Shown: positions 43,578-47,961 of the stretch, one piece after another
Numbering within the stretch: the first letter of the stretch is position 1
Layout of the letters: every line of letters starts with the position of its first letter
From: Methylobacter sp.
GTDB taxonomy: Bacteria > Pseudomonadota > Gammaproteobacteria > Methylococcales > Methylomonadaceae
Assembly (NCBI GenBank): GCA_030653985.1
Contig: JAURYJ010000013.1
Span: forward strand, 1-47,961
Reading direction: 5' to 3'
DNA: 47,961 nucleotides
Translations under genes and position numbers: made by a program
The notes under the pieces: generated by a model
Told to the model about the DNA's origin: nothing
The model's database searches: none
What the model saw: the letters and a program-made list of their open reading frames with translations, nothing else

Positions 43578-46349
43578 TCAAAACGCGTAACTCCAAGTTG
43601 CCGATAAGGCGCCTTCGCGCGGTAGCTGATAGCCATTGACATCGTCGCTGACCGGCTGTAGCCATTCGAAACTGAGGTTGTTGCCCTGTAGACTCCCGGT
43701 TGGCACAAAAGCGTTAATACCAAAACCGACATCCCAATAACGCCCGCCATGATTGCCGGGATAATCCACCGGCCCCAGTTTATTGAAGGTCCCGTTATAC
43801 TCGTTCCTAATCGAACCTTGTACGGTATAAACGCCGCGCACCGAGGTTGACAGCCAATTTAACAGGCTGTAACTGCCCCAGGCGGTGGACTGAAACATAT
43901 CGCCAAAAGCGAAACCGGTTTCGTTGTTATGCTCAAGACGTACGGTGCCGTTAAGCTGCGCACCCCAGGAATACTTATCCAGCTTTCCGGTATAAGTAAT
44001 GCTCGGCTTGAGATCCCAAGTGCCGCTGCCCAACTGCATCCCGTAATGCTGAAAACCGGCATCGATTCGATGGGTATCCCTGAATTTGACATCCACATCG
44101 CCGGTCGGCGCACTGACGCCCAAGGTGCCATGCAGATGATGACCTGCCTGATCGAACAGCTTGACCATCGCATAAATGCCGGTATCACCGATACCGCTGG
44201 TGGTGTGCTCATGCAAGGTATGGTGATTGATCAGTGATTGCTGATCAAAAGTTGCCGATGGTGCGCCATTCAGCTCTCGTGTGGACATGTTCATATCGAC
44301 GAACTGAGGCATCAGCATCAGTGTTAACCAATCGGTCGGGGCGTACATAAAATCGAGCATGATCATATTCATGTTCATTCCGCCCGGCGCGGTAAAGCAG
44401 GAATCGTCACCACAGCCATTTTTTACGATAGTTTGATCGCTGACCTTATTGCTACCCTGCAACATATCGCCAGACTGAGTGCTGTACATATAACGGGCGC
44501 CGAACATCACGTCACCGGCTTTATCCATCATGTGATCGAACATGACACCGGCGGGTGCGTGGCCGCCGTGATGACTATGCCCGCTATGACCGCTATGTTC
44601 GCTGCCAGCCAGAGATAGTGCCGATAAATCGACTTTCAGAACCGCATTAACCGTGTAATAGTTATAATCGGCATAAGCGCCCTCGCCGCCACCGCCCAGT
44701 TTCATCGAGCCTGCGTGGGTATAGTATTCGGCAGCCGCCTCAAAACTGACGCCTTTAGCGAATTGTTTGCTGACGGTAAGTCCGCCACTTAACGCGCCAA
44801 ATCCCGATAGCCGATGGTCGCTGGAATAATGACCCGGCAGTTTATTGCGGTCAAATGGAATAGTTTTATTAATCGGATTAACGGCAATTTCATCGACCAT
44901 TTTCCCGCTGGCATCCACCAAGTTAAAGTCTTTATCACGAAAATAAACATTGCCATTATTGGGGTTGCCGGCTTCAACAAGAATAGGCCTGCCGTTTTGA
45001 TCAACAGCGGCTTTACTGAGGGCCTGACTGGATACCAGGTAAGGTGTGTAAAAATCGGCGGCATCCTGCGAGTAATAACGCACTTTCGGCGTGAGCGTCC
45101 AACCATGACCCACCGGCTGCACCCAATCAGCTTCAAAGGTATGAGCATTGACGCCCCAGTCATCGTGGAAAAAGCGGTAATCAAAATGCAAGGCCGCATC
45201 CAGACCATTGATATATTGAACGTAACGCAAATTTTCAGTCCATTGATTACGCTCGTTGGGACGCTTTTCAAGTAAACCAATGGACTCGCCCCTCAGCACT
45301 TCACCGGTCTGAATCGGATCAATGAACGCCGCTTCCACCACCTTATAGGGATTTGCCATATAACCGGTACTGCGGGTATAGCCAATGCCCGCTTCCAATA
45401 GCGCGGTTTCGTTCAGCACCTGGGTCAGGCCCAGCGCGGTTCCCCAGTCCTGTCGATTGCCGCGCAGGACATTATTTCTATCCTCTCTTTGAATTTGGCC
45501 GCTGCCTGAGGTGTTATTGTAGGCGTCAAAGCCACGGCCGACATCAAAGATATAGGGCGTGGCATCATGATCAAGTATGGCGTGAGTATCGCTGTTGGTG
45601 TAACTCAAACCCACGTTCATACTGGTCAGCTTCTGGTTAAAATCCCAACGTCCGGCCACATTGCCAAACCGCGATTCATAGTCATTTTCCACAGAAATGC
45701 CGCCACCGACATCCAGCGCCGCCTCATCCCATTCGTAACTGAATTTGACATCGCCTTGTTTGCGAATCTCTGGTGAGGCAGAAGAAAGCGTATGCACTAG
45801 CTGGGTGTCTTTTACATACTCTCCGGTTAAGGCATTCCGTCTCAATGGGTTCAATTGTTTGTCGAACAGCACGCCATTGTTTTGTAGAAAAGGCGTTGCC
45901 CCTGAAATCACACCGCCTTCTTTATTGCCGCCGAAAGAAAGCGGCGCAGTTGCGATAGGCGTCGCCCCACTCCAAGTATCCTGGGTGTAATTAAAGGCAA
46001 ACTTCAAGCGGTCGGACAACTTGATTTTAGAGCTGCCCAACAGACTGTCCACGACAATCGGGTCAAATCGGCTGTTTTCACCGAAAAGATTGCGATTGCT
46101 CTCTTCATAATAGCCATATAAAAAACTGACTTCTTCGTCCGCAGCCTGAGCCGTTACAGGCATCAAGCCGGGCAACGACAAAGCGGCGGCGGTCAACATC
46201 TGCAATGATACACTCACTGCCGCTACCGGTTTCGGCTTCGCTGTGCGCGCTAACAACCGCTCACTCAGCTGCCTACAGTCCAGTGTCAATAACGAGCTAC
46301 TGGCGTTTTCGGCATGAAGCTTGGTGAATATGCGTTTAATAACAGCCAC
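43578..46349 (-). CDS. DUF3570 protein fused to a second barrel-like domain
   Basis: About 923 residues from a GTG at 46349, placed 8 bases after GGAGG and overlapping the stop of the DUF4266 gene by 14 bases; a longer ATG frame to 46508 would read through that gene. After an export signal (LSLPGLMPVTAQA), residues to about 575 form a DUF3570-type beta barrel. A His/Gly linker (GSEHSGHSGHSHHGGH, about 582-597) joins a second beta-rich part with Met/His runs (GGMNMNMIML, MNMS, INHHTLHEHTT, GHHLHG) ending in a C-terminal Phe (WSYAF), as outer-membrane barrels do. The fusion is unusual; a metal-binding role is inferred. Confidence 0.85.
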   Translation of the reverse strand: MAVIKRIFTKLHAENASSSLLTLDCRQLSERLLARTAKPKPVAAVSVSLQMLTAAALSLPGLMPVTAQAADEEVSFLYGYYEESNRNLFGENSRFDPIVVDSLLGSSKIKLSDRLKFAFNYTQDTWSGATPIATAPLSFGGNKEGGVISGATPFLQNNGVLFDKQLNPLRRNALTGEYVKDTQLVHTLSSASPEIRKQGDVKFSYEWDEAALDVGGGISVENDYESRFGNVAGRWDFNQKLTSMNVGLSYTNSDTHAILDHDATPYIFDVGRGFDAYNNTSGSGQIQREDRNNVLRGNRQDWGTALGLTQVLNETALLEAGIGYTRSTGYMANPYKVVEAAFIDPIQTGEVLRGESIGLLEKRPNERNQWTENLRYVQYINGLDAALHFDYRFFHDDWGVNAHTFEADWVQPVGHGWTLTPKVRYYSQDAADFYTPYLVSSQALSKAAVDQNGRPILVEAGNPNNGNVYFRDKDFNLVDASGKMVDEIAVNPINKTIPFDRNKLPGHYSSDHRLSGFGALSGGLTVSKQFAKGVSFEAAAEYYTHAGSMKLGGGGEGAYADYNYYTVNAVLKVDLSALSLAGSEHSGHSGHSHHGGHAPAGVMFDHMMDKAGDVMFGARYMYSTQSGDMLQGSNKVSDQTIVKNGCGDDSCFTAPGGMNMNMIMLDFMYAPTDWLTLMLMPQFVDMNMSTRELNGAPSATFDQQSLINHHTLHEHTTSGIGDTGIYAMVKLFDQAGHHLHGTLGVSAPTGDVDVKFRDTHRIDAGFQHYGMQLGSGTWDLKPSITYTGKLDKYSWGAQLNGTVRLEHNNETGFAFGDMFQSTAWGSYSLLNWLSTSVRGVYTVQGSIRNEYNGTFNKLGPVDYPGNHGGRYWDVGFGINAFVPTGSLQGNNLSFEWLQPVSDDVNGYQLPREGALSATWSYAF

Positions 46350-46551
46350 AACCACCCCCTCCAGCAGCGCTGCTACCGGTAGCCGCCTCGCGGCTACCGT
46401 AAATATGCGCATTAAAAGTGCTTTGTAAGGGGTAAGGTTCCAAAGCCATCTGCGGCTTGGCAAGTGTGCCTCGCTGCCATGGCGCCACCGGGGAACAGCC
46501 CGAAACACAGATAAACAAGGCCAACAACAGCGCTTGTTGTGTTGTCTTCAT
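46336..46551 (-). CDS. DUF4266 lipoprotein
   Basis: 71 residues from the ATG at 46551 (MKTTQQALLLALFICVSGC), giving a clean lipobox VSGC. The mature part has the family sequence VAPWQRGTLAKPQM, a short middle, and ends AAGGGGCGCY with two cysteines. DUF4266 genes typically lie just before DUF3570 genes and near ApbE and TlpA. The 14-base overlap with the DUF3570 gene fixes translational coupling. The upstream frame to 46626 adds non-signal residues and is not used. Confidence 0.88.
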   Translation of the reverse strand: MKTTQQALLLALFICVSGCSPVAPWQRGTLAKPQMALEPYPLQSTFNAHIYGSREAATGSSAAGGGGCGCY

Positions 46552-46634
46552 TTGCGGTTTCTCATCATGGTTGTTTTTCATCAAATGTTGCATCGTTACC
46601 ACGCAACGAGAAAAGCGGCTATTCAAATCACCGC

Positions 46635-47150
46635 TTATTTCAGTTCCGGCTTCTCTGCCAACAACTGCCCGGCGACAAGCCGAAGCTCCTCGGCTGCTCC
46701 CTCGCGGAACCCTAAATGGATATGACGAATGACGCCATTACGATCGACCAGATAGGCAGAAGGCATGGCTTTGACATCAAAGTCCCTGGCGCACTGCTCA
46801 TTTTCATCCGCCACCACGGTAAAATTGGCTGGATATTTAGCCAGAAACGTCTTGGCATCCTCGGGTGCCTGATCCAGATTAACCGCTATCATCTGCAATC
46901 CGCTATCTTTAAGATCACGATGCAATTCATTCATGAATGGAAAGGATTTAGCGCAGGGAGGACACCAGGAAGCCCAGAAATCCACATAAACTACTTTGCC
47001 GTGGAATTGTTGCAGGGTATAGCGCTGTTTATCGTTGATCGACGACAGTTTGCAATCAGGCACTTTGCTACCAATCTCTGCAGCAAATACCGCTGGTATT
47101 TGGCTAAGAGCCAGCAGAGTGCAGAATCGTATTAATATTCGTGGATTCAT
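46635..47150 (-). CDS. TlpA-family periplasmic thioredoxin
   Basis: 171 residues with a signal peptide (ending PAVFAAE). The thioredoxin core holds YVDFWASWCPPCAKSFPF with the CPPC active site (Cys about 62 and 65) and the cis-Pro loop AMPSAYLVDRNG. Such proteins keep cysteines of cytochromes or metal proteins reduced in the periplasm. It precedes the Cys-containing DUF4266 protein by 83 bases, so that may be its target. Confidence 0.93.
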   Translation of the reverse strand: MNPRILIRFCTLLALSQIPAVFAAEIGSKVPDCKLSSINDKQRYTLQQFHGKVVYVDFWASWCPPCAKSFPFMNELHRDLKDSGLQMIAVNLDQAPEDAKTFLAKYPANFTVVADENEQCARDFDVKAMPSAYLVDRNGVIRHIHLGFREGAAEELRLVAGQLLAEKPELK

Positions 47151-47255
47151 CTGGGGAAATTTCTTTGATAAGCAGTGAGAACTGCGTCGACATATTGCTT
47201 AATCGTTTAAACGGCAACGTCCGCGACTAGGCGCGTACGCTGCCAAAATCAACTA

Positions 47256-47714
47256 TTATTGAACTTGCAATACAGTAATGTCAGTACCGGTATGTTTGTT
47301 GTCACTGGTCACGCAATGCCAGATGACATTGAAGATTCTCGCGCCAGCGCTGGTTTTACTGACCGATATATAATAGGTACCGGGGCCGCCGTTAAGGCTG
47401 ACACCGGGACTATAGTTCTCGTCGCCTGAAACGGGATCGGTGCTGGTCGTCATTTGTTGTCCCTTGTACATATGAAAGTTCACCAATAATCCAGGTACCG
47501 GACTGGAAGAGTCCTTAACCTGACCGAAAAGATGGTGCGGCACACCGTTACCGTCGTCAGTACACGTTACTGCGGCAAGATCGGTAGCGCTTGCATTATT
47601 TCCGGCACCATCTATTAACGCACCCGCGTCATGAGCAAATGAGATACCAGCATGCCCTACTGCGACCAAAATCGATAACGCTACAAACGCTTTTTTTAAA
47701 TATGTGCTTTTCAT
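47256..47714 (-). CDS. Secreted protein of unknown function, Ig-like
   Basis: About 152 residues from the ATG at 47714 (MKSTYLKKAFVALSI), giving a signal peptide ending ISFAHDAG. The mature part is beta-rich (VPHHLFGQVKDSSS, GLLVNFHMYKGQQM, GPGTYYISVSKTSAGARIF, GTDITVLQV) with two Cys that could pair (TCTDDG and WHCVTSD) and His residues near the start. This looks like a small Ig- or fibronectin-type periplasmic domain. It heads the redox cluster, 105 bases before tlpA; a shared transcript is likely but unproven. Confidence 0.7.
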   Translation of the reverse strand: MKSTYLKKAFVALSILVAVGHAGISFAHDAGALIDGAGNNASATDLAAVTCTDDGNGVPHHLFGQVKDSSSPVPGLLVNFHMYKGQQMTTSTDPVSGDENYSPGVSLNGGPGTYYISVSKTSAGARIFNVIWHCVTSDNKHTGTDITVLQVQ

Positions 47715-47849
47715 AAATATCCCCAAATGGCTAGCGTACTAGCAAAAAATAAACACTAAACAAGTGTTGGCCATCTCGCTCCCAAGCCATCAACTTAGGT
47801 AATCGAGCTGTTGTTAACTTAGGTAACTCGCAATAAATAAAATACCCCC

Positions 47850-47926
47850 GTAGGATGTGCTGAACGCAGTGAAGCGCATCGCTCAATCACGAATGATGCG
47901 CTTCACTGCCGTTCAGCACATCCTAC
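47850..47926. repeat. Long inverted repeat of the GTAGGATGTGCTGAACG type
   Basis: Left arm 47850-47880 pairs with right arm 47895-47926, with a single bulged base, around a 14-base loop. The arm begins GTAGGATGTGCTGAAC and includes CAGTGAAGCGCATC. Sequences of this wording are known to me as dispersed repeats between genes in several Gammaproteobacteria. Confidence 0.92.
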
Positions 47927-47961
47927 AAAAGTAGCGGTTTATTTTTGCGCCTTGCCTAACC

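Noticed and set aside
43568..43750. Longer N-terminus for ApbE
   Set aside because: It is a shadow of the end of the DUF3570 gene; the ATG at 43567 follows that stop by 10 bases.
44814..45275. Plus-strand open frame of 153 codons
   Set aside because: Entirely antisense to the DUF3570 gene, with no supporting signals.
46350..46508. Longer N-terminus for the DUF3570 protein
   Set aside because: It would overlap most of the DUF4266 lipoprotein in another frame and add Arg/Trp-rich residues unlike an export signal.

Overview
The window reads as a chromosomal segment of a gammaproteobacterium. The grounds are the gene types (class I ilvC, RegB/RegA, Hsp33, lpxD, moaCDE), dense minus-strand operons, moderate GC, and dispersed palindromic repeats. 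A methanotroph-type lineage (Methylococcales) is my best guess from the mix of families; nothing here, such as pmoA or 16S rRNA, proves it. No rRNA, tRNA or CRISPR array was seen.

Layout. 1-250: the 3' end of a TnpB gene (IS200/IS605-type) with its structured right end. 283-10100: housekeeping metabolism, namely a dicarboxylate/amino-acid symporter, cstA with its small partner gene, the branched-chain amino acid operon ilvB-ilvH-ilvC, a DUF2797 protein, and moaE-moaD facing moaC. 10282-17400: an isolated lpxD, a small membrane protein, the RegB/RegA redox two-component system, msrA, hslO (Hsp33), a lipoprotein and a 2-Cys peroxiredoxin. Several of these are redox or oxidative-stress genes. 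17653-18168 is a stand-alone protein with two AP2-like segments.

18292-29817 is one minus-strand block of ten genes, mostly overlapping by 1 to 4 bases: a TonB-dependent receptor, a BNR-propeller lipoprotein with a Cys-rich motif, an ABC ATPase, two ABC permeases, a DUF3450 coiled-coil protein, a long ExbB (TtpC-like), a short ExbB, ExbD and TonB. It looks like a self-contained outer- and inner-membrane transport machine with its own energiser, probably for a metal or metal chelate. Next to it lies a decayed fragment of a second TonB receptor.

31002-42475 is a surface-polysaccharide cluster: an ABC-2 export permease (Wzm), a three-domain Wzt ATPase / sugar-binding / FkbM methyltransferase fusion, a GNAT enzyme, a GT4 glycosyltransferase, a PIG-L deacetylase, an 1114-residue protein with three glycosyltransferase modules, and on the other strand an atypical SDR and a GT2. 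42647-47714 is a minus-strand cell-envelope redox cluster: a secreted 152-residue protein, a TlpA thioredoxin, a DUF4266 lipoprotein, a giant DUF3570 protein fused to a second barrel-like domain through a His-rich linker, and ApbE (FMN transferase).

The most interesting points are: a palindromic element present three times, twice inside reading frames in the same frame (encoding GREFIR); the ten-gene TonB/ABC/BNR block; the DUF3570 fusion in the ApbE/TlpA cluster; and the Wzt-FkbM fusion. All calls rest on reading the sequence and on recall of protein families; no database search was run.
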